A stretch of DNA of 41,508 nt from Sporosarcina sp. (GCA_026169375.1 JAPFCR010000045.1:1-41508), one strand, 5' to 3'. Positions 25,482-34,246 are shown, numbered from the stretch's first letter. The notes: generated by a model not told the origin, from the sequence alone. Numbers and translations: made by a program.

Positions 25482-26775
25482 GGAGACGCTCCTTTCCCCA
25501 CCAAATATTTACAGTATTATCTTCAGCTAAAAGATGAATAAGTCCCCTATTTTCATTTTCATCAGATTGCTTGCCTTTTAAAAGGTCCGTATACCTACCT
25601 AGATTTAAAGATTCTAAGCTGTCGTGGACTACATTTAAAAATTGTTCACTATCCCCATACTTTTTATATGTGTCTACATATCTTTCTTGATATTTTATGA
25701 AAACTTTACCTAGGAGCATGTCTACCACTTTTAGCGGGATTCCTTCTTTACTCAGGAAACGTATGTAACTCTCCGATGCTACATAGAAAAGCGTGCTTAA
25801 TTCAATCATAGCTTCATCAATATTTTCTAATTTCATTTTTTTATAAAATAAGCGATCTGTCAGGTTAGTTTTAAAATCAGATAATCCGGCTCCTAGTAAT
25901 GATTCATCAATTTCATGAGTAAGAGGAGTAGGGTTACTTATATTGGAGTTTCCTGGATCTGTACTAATTTCATTTAATATTTTTCTAATTTCAATTGTAT
26001 GTGTTGAATTAGTCGTGTCGTAAGGGATTGTAATAAGACCGAAATCTTCGCGAAGCTCTCGAATCCGTTCTTTACTTGGATTATTTAGAAGGATATAGTG
26101 TACACCTTGTAAATGTTTCTTGTAATCCTTGATTAAATTACTTACAAATTTATCATCGAAAGAAAATCCTAAAAATAACAGATGCTTATTACTAGTTATA
26201 GCTTTTAATATGTCGCCATATTTTTCATTAGTATAAAGAGAATCATAGCTACTTTTGCTAATAATAATTGAACCAGGATTTGAAGTGAATCCATGAAGGT
26301 GACAAATACGTGTATTATCGTACAAATCTTGAGAACTAAAATCTAAATCTTTAAGTAGAATAGGGATATTTTCACACTGTATATATTCATATAATAAGTT
26401 TTCATAGTTAGTCGTTAAAAATAGTTTGCAGTTGAGTTTTGATAAGTCGGAATAATTATGAGATGAATCGTCAGTTAAAATTTGTTTTCTTTCTTTAATC
26501 AATTGAACAATATGTTTTTGTAAGTCTTGATCGGTTAAATATGCGTACTTTTTTATCTCTTCAATAGCTCCCCAATAATCGAATTCCTCTAAATGCCATG
26601 CAACGGCATCAGGTAGCAATGTTTTTAGTTTTCCTGTCGAGTAAGTATCACAAATGCTTTGTATTAAATCTCCCCAAGAAGGAATTGAAAATGGAATAGA
26701 TAAACCAGCTCCCACAAATGGAACAATTTTATCTTTTTTATATGCTTCACGTAGGTTATTTAAGTTAGGGTACAT
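25474..26775 (-). CDS. SIR2-domain effector with ABC-3C-type C-terminal domain
   Basis: A 433-residue protein. The N-terminal SIR2 domain has VPFVGAGLS (18-26), LTTNYE (120-125), the catalytic-region HLHG (159-162) and LLFLGFSFDD (199-208). SIR2 domains of this kind in defence systems usually destroy NAD+ and stop infection by killing or arresting the cell. The C-terminal 150 residues end in NRGLIHLLAEDNTVNIWWG (about 410-428), resembling the ABC-3C effector-associated C-terminal domain with its RGW-x-H-L pattern. It is first in the operon, with AAAGGAG upstream of ATG 26775. Thoeris is unlikely because no TIR gene is present, and HerA-SIR2 is unlikely because the ATPase is SMC-like. Confidence 0.85.
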   Translation of the reverse strand: MYPNLNNLREAYKKDKIVPFVGAGLSIPFSIPSWGDLIQSICDTYSTGKLKTLLPDAVAWHLEEFDYWGAIEEIKKYAYLTDQDLQKHIVQLIKERKQILTDDSSHNYSDLSKLNCKLFLTTNYENLLYEYIQCENIPILLKDLDFSSQDLYDNTRICHLHGFTSNPGSIIISKSSYDSLYTNEKYGDILKAITSNKHLLFLGFSFDDKFVSNLIKDYKKHLQGVHYILLNNPSKERIRELREDFGLITIPYDTTNSTHTIEIRKILNEISTDPGNSNISNPTPLTHEIDESLLGAGLSDFKTNLTDRLFYKKMKLENIDEAMIELSTLFYVASESYIRFLSKEGIPLKVVDMLLGKVFIKYQERYVDTYKKYGDSEQFLNVVHDSLESLNLGRYTDLLKGKQSDENENRGLIHLLAEDNTVNIWWGKERLHE

Positions 26776-26897
26776 AAAAAAACTCCTTTCATTACTAACA
26801 AATATACATTATTAATTAAATATAACATCTTTTTCGGACTTACAAAAAATTACTGGTAGTAAGTCGGATTAATTAAGGCTTATTTATGCGCCAGCAC

Positions 26898-27329
26898 TAG
26901 CCCTTCATCAAAAGCAAACCCGATTTTTGTGAAGGGCTACGTGTCGCTTTGGCATTAAACGTTCCGATAATCACTCGCTGTAAAGATCATGAGACAGCGA
27001 GTAGATTCCTGGATCGTTTACGGCAAGCCGTCATACTAAACGAGGCGAAGTTCAAAACCTACATATAAAGACAAATTGAAGGGAATGCAGCTGCATTCCC
27101 TTTTATCATGAGCATTTTTTCGATTTCTTTCGCCATACGCCCAAGCAGGTGGATCATCTGCTTGGGCTTTGCCATTTGCGTTCAACATTCGGCAATGAAC
27201 GTGGCAGATTCTGCCTACCACGCTCCTATCCGTGTTTCACCTCAAAAAGCAAGGATCGTCAAAACTTTTTGTTTGAAACGCTACGCTACAAAAACTTTTG
27301 AGCTATTGCAGGCAATTCCTTGCTTTTTG
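26898..27329. other. Hairpin-rich noncoding region upstream of radC
   Basis: The stretch 26776-27435 has no credible gene. It contains TAGCCCTTCA/TGAAGGGCTA (26898-26939); a two-step stem with inner ACTCGCTGT/ACAGCGAGT (26973-27002) and outer AAACGTTCC/GGATCGTTT (26957-27019); a 20-base perfect palindrome (27081-27100); GCCCAAGCAG/CTGCTTGGGC (27139-27167); and CAAAAAGCAAGGA/TCCTTGCTTTTTG (27243-27329). Such density suggests function as single-stranded DNA, for example a single-strand origin or an ssDNA promoter used on entry, or a structured RNA. Confidence 0.55.
27079..27104. terminator. Loopless palindrome with T-run
   Basis: GGGAATGCAGCTGCATTCCC is a perfect 20-base palindrome flanked by AA on the left and TTTT on the right, so it can terminate transcription in either direction. 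It lies inside the hairpin-rich region and could also act as a cruciform. Confidence 0.6.
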
Positions 27330-27435
27330 ATTGCTGCAAATAGCTACATGGCATAGCCAAGAAATCGGAAAAAATTCAGCCTTCCGACTTCGTGATTGCG
27401 GCTAAAGCAATTGAAAAAACAAAGGAGGAACTACC

Positions 27436-27924
27436 ATGACAAAAGAAATTGAAAATAACTTAGAATTACAACCGATTTATGAGATTGTGAGAATCAAAGC
27501 CGAGCGTCGCAAGTTGCCGAAAAGGTATCTCTCTGAGAATCTAACGGATTATATTGTACGTAGCCCCGAGGATTTTGCAAATATCGCCATGAAGTTTATC
27601 GGCAATGAGGATAGAGAGGTTTTTCTAGTCGCTTGTTTATCAGTGAAAAACGAAATTCAATGTTTGCACCGTTGTCATATTGGAACATTAAATGCAAGCC
27701 TTGTGACACCGCGAGAAGTGTTCAAAACAGCTTTTTTACAAAATGCAGCAAGTATAATTCTTGCTCATAACCATCCGAGTCAAAACGTCACGCCAAGTCA
27801 GGAGGACATAGAAGTTACAAAGCGTTTGTGCGAAGCAGGAGAGTTATTAGGAGTAGAAGTTCTCGACCATTTAGTGATAAGTGAAACGAATTATTTATCG
27901 TTGAAGGAAAAAGGGTTCATGTAA
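27436..27924 (+). CDS. radC: RadC-like JAB-domain protein
   Basis: A 162-residue JAMM/JAB1-fold protein with LAHNHPSQNVTPSQEDIE (about 112-129), giving the HxH-PS-x8-D zinc site. It lacks the N-terminal helix-hairpin-helix of chromosomal RadC and so is the short, mobile-element form. These are common on plasmids and in conjugative elements; despite the name, no repair role is proven. AAAGGAGG precedes ATG 27436. It lies downstream of the hairpin-rich region and is followed by two strong hairpins. Confidence 0.9.
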   Translation: MTKEIENNLELQPIYEIVRIKAERRKLPKRYLSENLTDYIVRSPEDFANIAMKFIGNEDREVFLVACLSVKNEIQCLHRCHIGTLNASLVTPREVFKTAFLQNAASIILAHNHPSQNVTPSQEDIEVTKRLCEAGELLGVEVLDHLVISETNYLSLKEKGFM

Positions 27925-27933
27925 AATGAAGGA

Positions 27934-28011
27934 GGTAAAAGACGTACAGCATGTACGTCTTTTACCCATGGAAATATGAAAAAATCGCGCCCCCTTGCTA
28001 GCAAGGGGCGC
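27934..28011. terminator. Two strong hairpins after radC
   Basis: GGTAAAAGACGTAC/GTACGTCTTTTACC (27934-27947 and 27953-27966) has perfect 14-base arms. A second GC-rich hairpin (GCGCCCC...GGGGCGC, about 27987-28011) follows. Read on the minus strand the second hairpin is followed by ATTTTTTC, so it can terminate leftward transcription; rightward termination is less certain. Confidence 0.65.
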
Positions 28012-28051
28012 ATTGTAAAATTGATTAAACAGAAAATTTATTATATAATAA

Positions 28052-28107
28052 GGTTAACCATAAAAACTTGGTTAACTATTGATTTAATGGGTTATATAGG
28101 TTAACTA
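28052..28107 (+). promoter_or_regulatory. Three GGTTAAC operators before the KfrA-like gene
   Basis: GGTTAACCA (28052-28060), GGTTAACTA (28070-28078) and GGTTAACTA (28099-28107) precede the ribosome site GGAGGGG. An AT-rich TATATAAT lies just upstream (about 28043-28050). The repeats resemble those at 14988-15032 in the transfer operon. An autoregulatory site for the following DNA-binding protein is the simplest reading. Confidence 0.6.
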
Positions 28108-28122
28108 ATGGAGGGGAACGAA

Positions 28123-29007
28123 ATGGCAGATAAAACATTTGGCGTGAAAGTTAGTGAAGAAATGTATGAGAAAGTGCGAGAAGTCATTGAATCAAGTGGT
28201 ACAAGTAGTAAAGAATGGTTTGAACGCGCAATTGCATTGTACGAAATGAACGCTATTAAGCAAGGCTCATCCGACTATACGCAAGATTTAACGGAACTGG
28301 AGCATCATACGACACGTATGTATGAACTAATCGTTAATATGATTCAACGTTCGGTTCATTTAAAGGAACATGCGGTGAAAGATGTGGCTGATAAGTTAGA
28401 GAGTAAAGAAGCCATCATTACCGACTTACAGCAACAAAATCAGCAGATTAAGCAGGAAATTGCAATGAAAACAGAAGGGATTTCGGCATTTGAAGAGCAG
28501 GTGAAGGATCTTGAAGGAAAACTTCTAGCCAATCAAACGATGCTTGAAAATAACCAAGCGTTGATTAGTGAATATAAGGATAAGAACGATACATTAAGTG
28601 GGCTAGTAACGAAGTATCAAGGCTATGCAGAGGAAAATGAGGCATTAAAAAAGACCTTTGAAATCGAGAAGGCTGAGTGGATAAAACGAGCGAATGCTGA
28701 CAAGATTACATTTGAAGAAAAAATATCGGAGCTATCACAAGAGAAACAAACGGTATCCAAGGAATTACGTGTGCTACGCTTGGATTTTGAACAAGCTAAA
28801 TCGAACCATGAACGGGATTTATCCCATCTTGCGGAGCGCAAGGAACTAGAGCGTGATAAAGCGGTGGTGGAAGCAGAGCGTCTGCATAATGAGGAAGTGC
28901 GTAAATTGTATGATGAAATGGATGCTTTGCGTAAAGTGCATGAGGAAACGAAGGAGAAATTGCAGACAGAAGTTACATCATTACAGCAAAATCAAAAGAA
29001 GCAATAG
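28123..29007 (+). CDS. KfrA-like protein: N-terminal RHH-like domain and long coiled coil
   Basis: A 294-residue protein. The first 45 residues (KTFGVKVSEEMYEKVREVIE onward) look like a ribbon-helix-helix DNA-binding domain. The remainder (about 55-290) is an almost continuous coiled coil rich in Glu, Lys and Gln. This is the architecture of plasmid KfrA proteins, which bind their own promoter and support partition, although KfrA itself uses a different HTH. ATG 28123 is chosen for the GGAGGGG site 7 bases upstream; the in-frame ATG at 28108 lies on that site. Likely roles are autoregulation, plasmid organisation and control of the GGTTAAC sites. Confidence 0.75.
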   Translation: MADKTFGVKVSEEMYEKVREVIESSGTSSKEWFERAIALYEMNAIKQGSSDYTQDLTELEHHTTRMYELIVNMIQRSVHLKEHAVKDVADKLESKEAIITDLQQQNQQIKQEIAMKTEGISAFEEQVKDLEGKLLANQTMLENNQALISEYKDKNDTLSGLVTKYQGYAEENEALKKTFEIEKAEWIKRANADKITFEEKISELSQEKQTVSKELRVLRLDFEQAKSNHERDLSHLAERKELERDKAVVEAERLHNEEVRKLYDEMDALRKVHEETKEKLQTEVTSLQQNQKKQ

Positions 29008-29021
29008 AATTTATCTTGCTG

Positions 29022-29070
29022 AGAGCAATCGAAATCCGTTTTATGGTTAGTTTCTTGTTCCGATTGCTCT
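29022..29070. terminator. Hairpin between convergent genes
   Basis: Perfect 10-base arms AGAGCAATCG (29022-29031) and CGATTGCTCT (29061-29070) with a 29-base loop, followed by AAGTATTTTATTT. It separates the coiled-coil gene from the convergent AlbA_2-type gene. Confidence 0.55.
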
Positions 29071-29128
29071 AAGTATTTTATTTCTAGAAAAAGTGTTAGA
29101 AGTGCCTAATATATATAGTCCCTAATCT

Positions 29129-30019
29129 TTATTTGTTTTTTAGTACCTTCCATAAAAAATCTCCTTTCGCGAATACATTACAATCATTGGCTTCACCAAA
29201 GTATTCATTTCCAAGTGTATCAATTAAATAGATTTTAAAATGAATTTTTAAATCTGTATGTCCATATTCATTCATTTCAAGCCGTAAACAATCCTCAGAT
29301 CCAAAGCTGAATGCAAAGTAATCCGTTATCTCATGTTTTGGTGGAACCACTAATCGAAAATCAGCACCAACGGGGGATCTATCAAATCCGTAAAGGTGAT
29401 GACGTGAGCGAATTCGCTCATCGTCCCAAATCTCCAATTCTCCATGACGAATTGAAATTGGGAACTCGGTACAATTTCTAAAAGAACACTCCAAATGGGC
29501 ATGCCCACTTTCTGAATCAACAGCAGCCAAGTATTTATCAAGGATATGTATTTCAAATTGTCCTTGCTTATAGTAGTAATCAAAATCAGTTCTTGTTGCA
29601 TGCTCGTTTTTACTTCCTTTTCGTACATAACAAAAACCTTTATGAAGTAGACCGTATTTTTTCTTCATTAAATAAGGTTGTTCTTTTGGTTCAGGAATTT
29701 CTAGCACAGCAATTTGTTTCCCTTGATATTTTATATATGTTAGTTTGCATATTAACTGGGGTTCTATGTTTTCTACAATGATTTCTTGGTACGTTGCTGC
29801 ATCTACAGGACTAGTAAGTTCAAAAACTTCTTTTAGTTGCTGTGCATTTTCTTTTACGCCGAATATGATGTATCGTGAACCTTTGATTTTAGCATTAGCC
29901 ATAGCCAAAACATCTTTAAGTAACTCCCCATAGCTTTGTTTTACATATAATCCTTTTTTAAAGTCTAATCCTTCATGTTCAGTCTGGTTTAATAAGCAGT
30001 CTAATAATTCTTCATTCAT
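29129..30019 (-). CDS. AlbA_2 (Schlafen-type) domain protein
   Basis: A 296-residue protein. The N-terminal 140 residues carry the AlbA_2 pattern: an early Glu followed by LDFKKG, then LAMANAKIKGSRYIIFGVKE (about 38-57), and later YVRKGSKNEHAT (about 132-143). AlbA_2 domains occur in Schlafen proteins and many bacterial defence or regulatory proteins, some with RNase activity. The C-terminal half is predicted beta-rich and unfamiliar. A GGAGGAATATAA site precedes ATG 30019. The gene stands alone, convergent with the coiled-coil gene and divergent from the recombinase, so it is a single-gene cargo candidate. Confidence 0.75.
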   Translation of the reverse strand: MNEELLDCLLNQTEHEGLDFKKGLYVKQSYGELLKDVLAMANAKIKGSRYIIFGVKENAQQLKEVFELTSPVDAATYQEIIVENIEPQLICKLTYIKYQGKQIAVLEIPEPKEQPYLMKKKYGLLHKGFCYVRKGSKNEHATRTDFDYYYKQGQFEIHILDKYLAAVDSESGHAHLECSFRNCTEFPISIRHGELEIWDDERIRSRHHLYGFDRSPVGADFRLVVPPKHEITDYFAFSFGSEDCLRLEMNEYGHTDLKIHFKIYLIDTLGNEYFGEANDCNVFAKGDFLWKVLKNK

Positions 30020-30095
30020 TTATATTCCTCCCTCTATAAAATCTTACCATCTTTGGATTTCTAAAAAAGGTATATATTGGTGTGTTCAAAAACAA

Positions 30096-30144
30096 ATTAT
30101 CAACCTTAAAAAACTTTGCTTGTTTAAGGTTGATAATGTATAAT
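30096..30144 (+). promoter_or_regulatory. Promoter overlapped by a 15-base inverted repeat, possible recombination site
   Basis: ATTATCAACCTTAAA (30096-30110) and TTTAAGGTTGATAAT (30123-30137) are perfect inverted arms with a 12-base spacer. TTGCTT (-35, 30116-30121) and TATAAT (-10, 30139-30144), 17 bases apart, overlap the right arm. The layout suits an autoregulated promoter, or a core site for the tyrosine recombinase encoded just downstream. Confidence 0.65.
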
Positions 30145-30269
30145 GAAAGGAACGTTAGTTCTTGTTTGGTATAACTAAAATGATAACTAAAAAACTTTCA
30201 GAAGTGATTTTTATACATTTTTTTATACTTTTTCGCTTTGATAATCTAATTCAGGGAGGTAACACGAAA

Positions 30270-31163
30270 ATGGAGGAAACGGTATTTTCAATACAACAGT
30301 ATAAAATGAAGCAGCAAAAGGATGAAACAATTCGATCTATGAAAATGAAGAGGCTTGATATGTATCAATCCGATTTCAATTTGTTTCAGAACTTTTGTGA
30401 GAAACATTTTTTACGGAAAGATTTTGATTCCCTCGAATTGTACTTACATGAACTTATTACACAGCAGAAAGTACGTCTATCTACATTTAATCGTAGATTT
30501 GCGGGCGTGAAGTATTGGCTCGTAAATGAATTGGAGCTTCAAATTTCATCTGAACAAGAAGCTGGTGTGAAAATGTTGCGTGCATTATATGACGAGGAAG
30601 ATTATCTTCGCTTAAAACCGATGCGAGGGATTCGCGCTGAAAAGCAAAGTGATGTGTTGCGACTGATTGATCGCTACGATACGAATAAAAAGGGTGACAA
30701 ACGAAAACGAGCGATTTGTTTGGTCAATTTAATTACGGCAAATCGTCCGTCTGAAATGGTAAGATTGAAGGTCGGCGATTTTGATTTAGAGAACCGTATA
30801 GTACAAGTCATGATGGTGAAGCAAGGTGAGATGAAAGAAAAACGGCTGACACTTGAGTGTGTACAGGCTATTAGAAATTATATTGCGGCGTGTACATTAA
30901 CAGCCGAGGATTATTTTGTGGGTGCAGCTGATAAATGGGGCAACCATACAAGCCGTCAAATTAGTGAAGTGAGCTATAATCAAGCGATTCAAAGTTGGCT
31001 AGGATTTGCACCATACACGTTTCGTAAAACGCAAATTACAGCTATGTATCAAAAGGGGGCAGACATTCCAACCATTGCAAAGCAGTCGGGTCATAAATCT
31101 CACCAGACAATTATGGAGCATTATATTAGTTTAAAGTCAGATGATGTGGACGAGTATTTGTAA
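30270..31163 (+). CDS. Tyrosine recombinase, probable plasmid resolvase/integrase
   Basis: A 297-residue tyrosine recombinase. An N-terminal SAM-like core-binding domain (about 30-110) precedes a catalytic domain with Arg in TANRPSEMVRL (about 162-172), YTFRKTQ (about 249-255, the HxxR position with Tyr in place of His), SGHKSHQ (about 270-276) and the nucleophile in MEHYI (Tyr about 282). GGGAGG precedes ATG 30270. Earlier in-frame codons overlap the promoter leader. On a circular plasmid its most probable job is resolving multimers at the inverted repeat upstream. Integration is possible but no attachment site is evident. Confidence 0.87.
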   Translation: MEETVFSIQQYKMKQQKDETIRSMKMKRLDMYQSDFNLFQNFCEKHFLRKDFDSLELYLHELITQQKVRLSTFNRRFAGVKYWLVNELELQISSEQEAGVKMLRALYDEEDYLRLKPMRGIRAEKQSDVLRLIDRYDTNKKGDKRKRAICLVNLITANRPSEMVRLKVGDFDLENRIVQVMMVKQGEMKEKRLTLECVQAIRNYIAACTLTAEDYFVGAADKWGNHTSRQISEVSYNQAIQSWLGFAPYTFRKTQITAMYQKGADIPTIAKQSGHKSHQTIMEHYISLKSDDVDEYL

Positions 31164-31192
31164 ATAGATTAACCATAGAATTTGTTGTATTT

Positions 31193-31298
31193 AAAATGAA
31201 ATATATATCATTTTAACGGCCTTAATATTTTATCTAATTATTACCGAAAATGATATCGTCTCATTTTTGTTGTCTCGTAAATATTGCTGTGGTATTCT
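31193..31298 (+). promoter_or_regulatory. Methyltransferase promoter with duplicated AAAATGA dyads
   Basis: TTGTCT (31270-31275) and TATTCT (31293-31298) are 17 bases apart, 28 bases before the gene. Two inverted repeats AAAATGA-N7/8-TCATTTT lie at 31193-31214 and 31247-31267, the second abutting the -35 box. They are candidates for repression by the methyltransferase or another regulator. Confidence 0.6.
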
Positions 31299-31326
31299 AT
31301 TGAAATGGATAAAAGGAGTGCGTGTG

Positions 31327-34239
31327 ATGAATGAAAATAATTATTTAGATTTCAATAATTTAAGAAATATAGGAATAGATTATCAGAAAAAATTAGATAA
31401 TACGCTTAGAAAAAAGTTAGGTATTTACTATACACCATTGGATTTGACAGATAAAATTATTGAAAAAGTATTGGAAACTAAATTTGAAAAGCCTATATGG
31501 GAAATTAAAGTGTTAGAACCTTGCGTCGGGATTGGCAATTTTATTTTTAGCTATTTAAAGTATGTTCACGAACATTTTGAATTATCAAGGATGCAAGCTG
31601 AGGAGTTAATTAATAATATATATGTTTGTGACGTCGATAAAGAGGCACTGGAACTTTATTTTCAAACGTTGACAATCATCGCCAAACAATATTTTGATGT
31701 AACAATATCAGAAGACTATCGACAAAATATAGGTAATGCATTGATATTTGATTTGTCCAATCAGAATATAGAGTATATCCCTTTGAATCATTATTTTGGA
31801 GATATAAAATTTGATGTGATTATGACAAATCCACCTTATAAAAGTTTAAGAGCTGAGAAACGCCATTATGATACTGTAGAAGAATATACACTGGATCAGC
31901 TAAAATATGCTCAAATTAAGGAACTTGTAAAGAAGGAGTTTCAAATAGCTGGTACGTCTAGCCCTAATATTTTTAAATACTTTATTGAAAAGATTTTAAA
32001 AGAGTATAGTGGAAAAGATAGCGTTATTGCTTTATTAATTCCGACAAGTATATTGACAGATAAATCTTGTGAGGGTTTGCGTACGGAAATTATAACAAAT
32101 AATAGTTTACGTCATGTCATGAATATTCCAGAACGTAATGCGTATATTGATGCGGCTCAGGCAATGACGACTCTCGTTCTAGAAAAAGACAAGCAGACAC
32201 TTAATATTAATATCCAAAGCAATATTGACAATGATGAATCAGCTACTGTTATTGATGCTACAAAGGCTGTTGCAAAGAGCCAGGGAAACGCCATTTTAGT
32301 GTTAAAAGAAGAGGAATATTTTATGTTAGATAAAATGAAGGATTTTCCTAAGTTAAAAGAGTTAGACTTTATTGTTAATATGCGTGGAGAACTAGATATT
32401 AGCTTGAATAAGGAACATATTATTCAAGAGAAAACACCATTTTCACTATTGCGGGGACGTAATATTAAGTATTATCGCATAGAGAAATCGGAAAAGGAAG
32501 AGTTTGTTAGTGAAAGTTTTGTATTTCAATCATCTAAACAAAAATATATTAATCAAGAGCGTATTATCTGCCAGCAAATTGTTAATATGAGTAAAGAGCA
32601 TCGCTTAATGTTTTCTTATATTCCTTCAGGGTTTGTGTTGGGGAATTCTTGTAATTTTATTACTGTGGAATCGAATAACCGCGATGTTGATATTTACTAT
32701 ATTCTTGGATTGTTAAATAGTAAACAATTGAACTGGTATTTCAAGTTATTTAGTAGTAATAATCATATAAATAATTATGAATTGGATAATCTACCTATTC
32801 CTTTAAATAACAAGTATTTACAAAATAGTATTTCCTCGAAGGTTAAGGAGCTATTAAAGAATTATGATGAAAAACTAATTGAGGCTATCGAGGAAGATGT
32901 CCGTAGTTTATTTGGTATGGACTATGAAAAAAAGGGAAACAGTGAAATTGGTAAAGCAGTTAAAGAAGATATAGAGATTCTTTCTTTAAAGGAAAATTTA
33001 ACCGATTTCGAGAGGAAGGCATTGGAAGGAAGAATTGAAAAAGAAAGATGTCTAAGTAATCAATTCGTTATGAATAATACAACGTATAAGCTGAGTGAAC
33101 TGGACTTGGAGATGATTAAATCTGTGCCACCAGGAGGGAATTGGACAGACATTCCTCAGGAAACGATGAATAAATCAAAACGCTTACTGGGGATTCAGAA
33201 AACGGGTGGTCGTACAACCTTATATGGTCGTATGGACTACAATAAACCAAGCTATACGATTACGACGTATTTTAATCGTCCCGGTAATGGCTCATATATC
33301 CATCCAAGTCATGAGCGTGTGATTACACCCCGTGAGGCTGCGAGGTTGCAAGGATTTAAAGATGATTATTTATTTATTGGCAATCAAAAAGATATATTAA
33401 ATCAAATCGGTAATGCAGTGCCACCTCTAATCGGATATTTGTTAGGCAAGCAGTTAAAAGAAAAATTGAATGTGAAAAAATCTTTAGATTTATTTTCGGG
33501 TGCAGGTGGACTACTTACCGGTATTCAAGAAGCAGGTATTGAGCATGTGTTGGCGAATGATATTGATAAGAGTGCTTGTGCCACATTGAAATTAAATCAT
33601 CCGATGATTAATGTTATTTGCTCCGATGTTACGAAGCAAGAAACAAAAGATCATATGGTGGCAGTTTCCAAGCAAGAGCATGTTGATTTGATTTGCGGAG
33701 GGCCACCTTGCCAAGGTTTCTCTTTAGCTGGTTATCGCGATGAGGAAGATCCTCGTAATCAATTGTTTAAGGACTTTTTATATTTAGTGGAGAAAATAAA
33801 CCCTAAGGCATTTGTTTTTGAGAATGTCGTAGGTTTATTGAGTTCTCGCAAAGGTCAAACGTATATAGAAATTAAAGAGTTGTTTTCTTCACTAGGGTAT
33901 AAACTACATGGTGAAACATTAGATTTTAGTGAGTATGGTGTTCCACAAAAACGTAGACGTGTCATAATCATCGGTGTACGACAAGATTTAGATATTAATC
34001 CAACTGAACTATTTCCAACAACATATACAGCTGAAGACGAGCAGAAGATTACAATTCGTGAAGCGATTAAAGATTTAGATTCCTTGGAGCATAAGGGAGA
34101 TGAAATGATACAGAGTGATTATACATCGAGCTATATTCAATTGATGCGTGATAAAATCTGTTTTGAGTCTTATTATAATGAACTCAAGCCATCACTTAAT
34201 AAAGAAGATGTTTATGAGCAAATGACCTTAAACTTTTAA
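31327..34239 (+). CDS. Fused N6-adenine and circularly permuted C5-cytosine DNA methyltransferase
   Basis: A 970-residue double methyltransferase. Residues 30-550 form an Eco57I/TaqI-type N6-adenine enzyme: AdoMet motif LEPCVGIGN (63-71), catalytic TNPPY (167-171), then a TaqI-like specificity domain (FSLLRGRNIKYY, 372-383; VLGNSCNFI, 437-445). Residues 590-970 form a cytosine-C5 enzyme in permuted order. Motif IX-like VITPREAARLQGF (665-677) and motif X QIGNAVPP (693-700) come first, then motif I DLFSGAGG (721-728), motif IV GGPPCQGFS (791-799, Cys795), motif VI FENV (831-834) and motif VIII QKRRR (874-878). Both cores look intact. ATG 31327 follows AAAGGAG. The facing gene is an Alw26I-type endonuclease, so each half probably protects one strand of an asymmetric site. 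Confidence 0.93.
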   Translation: MNENNYLDFNNLRNIGIDYQKKLDNTLRKKLGIYYTPLDLTDKIIEKVLETKFEKPIWEIKVLEPCVGIGNFIFSYLKYVHEHFELSRMQAEELINNIYVCDVDKEALELYFQTLTIIAKQYFDVTISEDYRQNIGNALIFDLSNQNIEYIPLNHYFGDIKFDVIMTNPPYKSLRAEKRHYDTVEEYTLDQLKYAQIKELVKKEFQIAGTSSPNIFKYFIEKILKEYSGKDSVIALLIPTSILTDKSCEGLRTEIITNNSLRHVMNIPERNAYIDAAQAMTTLVLEKDKQTLNINIQSNIDNDESATVIDATKAVAKSQGNAILVLKEEEYFMLDKMKDFPKLKELDFIVNMRGELDISLNKEHIIQEKTPFSLLRGRNIKYYRIEKSEKEEFVSESFVFQSSKQKYINQERIICQQIVNMSKEHRLMFSYIPSGFVLGNSCNFITVESNNRDVDIYYILGLLNSKQLNWYFKLFSSNNHINNYELDNLPIPLNNKYLQNSISSKVKELLKNYDEKLIEAIEEDVRSLFGMDYEKKGNSEIGKAVKEDIEILSLKENLTDFERKALEGRIEKERCLSNQFVMNNTTYKLSELDLEMIKSVPPGGNWTDIPQETMNKSKRLLGIQKTGGRTTLYGRMDYNKPSYTITTYFNRPGNGSYIHPSHERVITPREAARLQGFKDDYLFIGNQKDILNQIGNAVPPLIGYLLGKQLKEKLNVKKSLDLFSGAGGLLTGIQEAGIEHVLANDIDKSACATLKLNHPMINVICSDVTKQETKDHMVAVSKQEHVDLICGGPPCQGFSLAGYRDEEDPRNQLFKDFLYLVEKINPKAFVFENVVGLLSSRKGQTYIEIKELFSSLGYKLHGETLDFSEYGVPQKRRRVIIIGVRQDLDINPTELFPTTYTAEDEQKITIREAIKDLDSLEHKGDEMIQSDYTSSYIQLMRDKICFESYYNELKPSLNKEDVYEQMTLNF

Positions 34240-34246
34240 AATGTAA

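Noticed and set aside
25474..26775. SIR2 gene as part of Thoeris, DSR or HerA-SIR2
   Set aside because: No TIR-domain gene or HerA-type ATPase is adjacent, the protein is too short for DSR types, and the ATPase has an SMC-type zinc hook.
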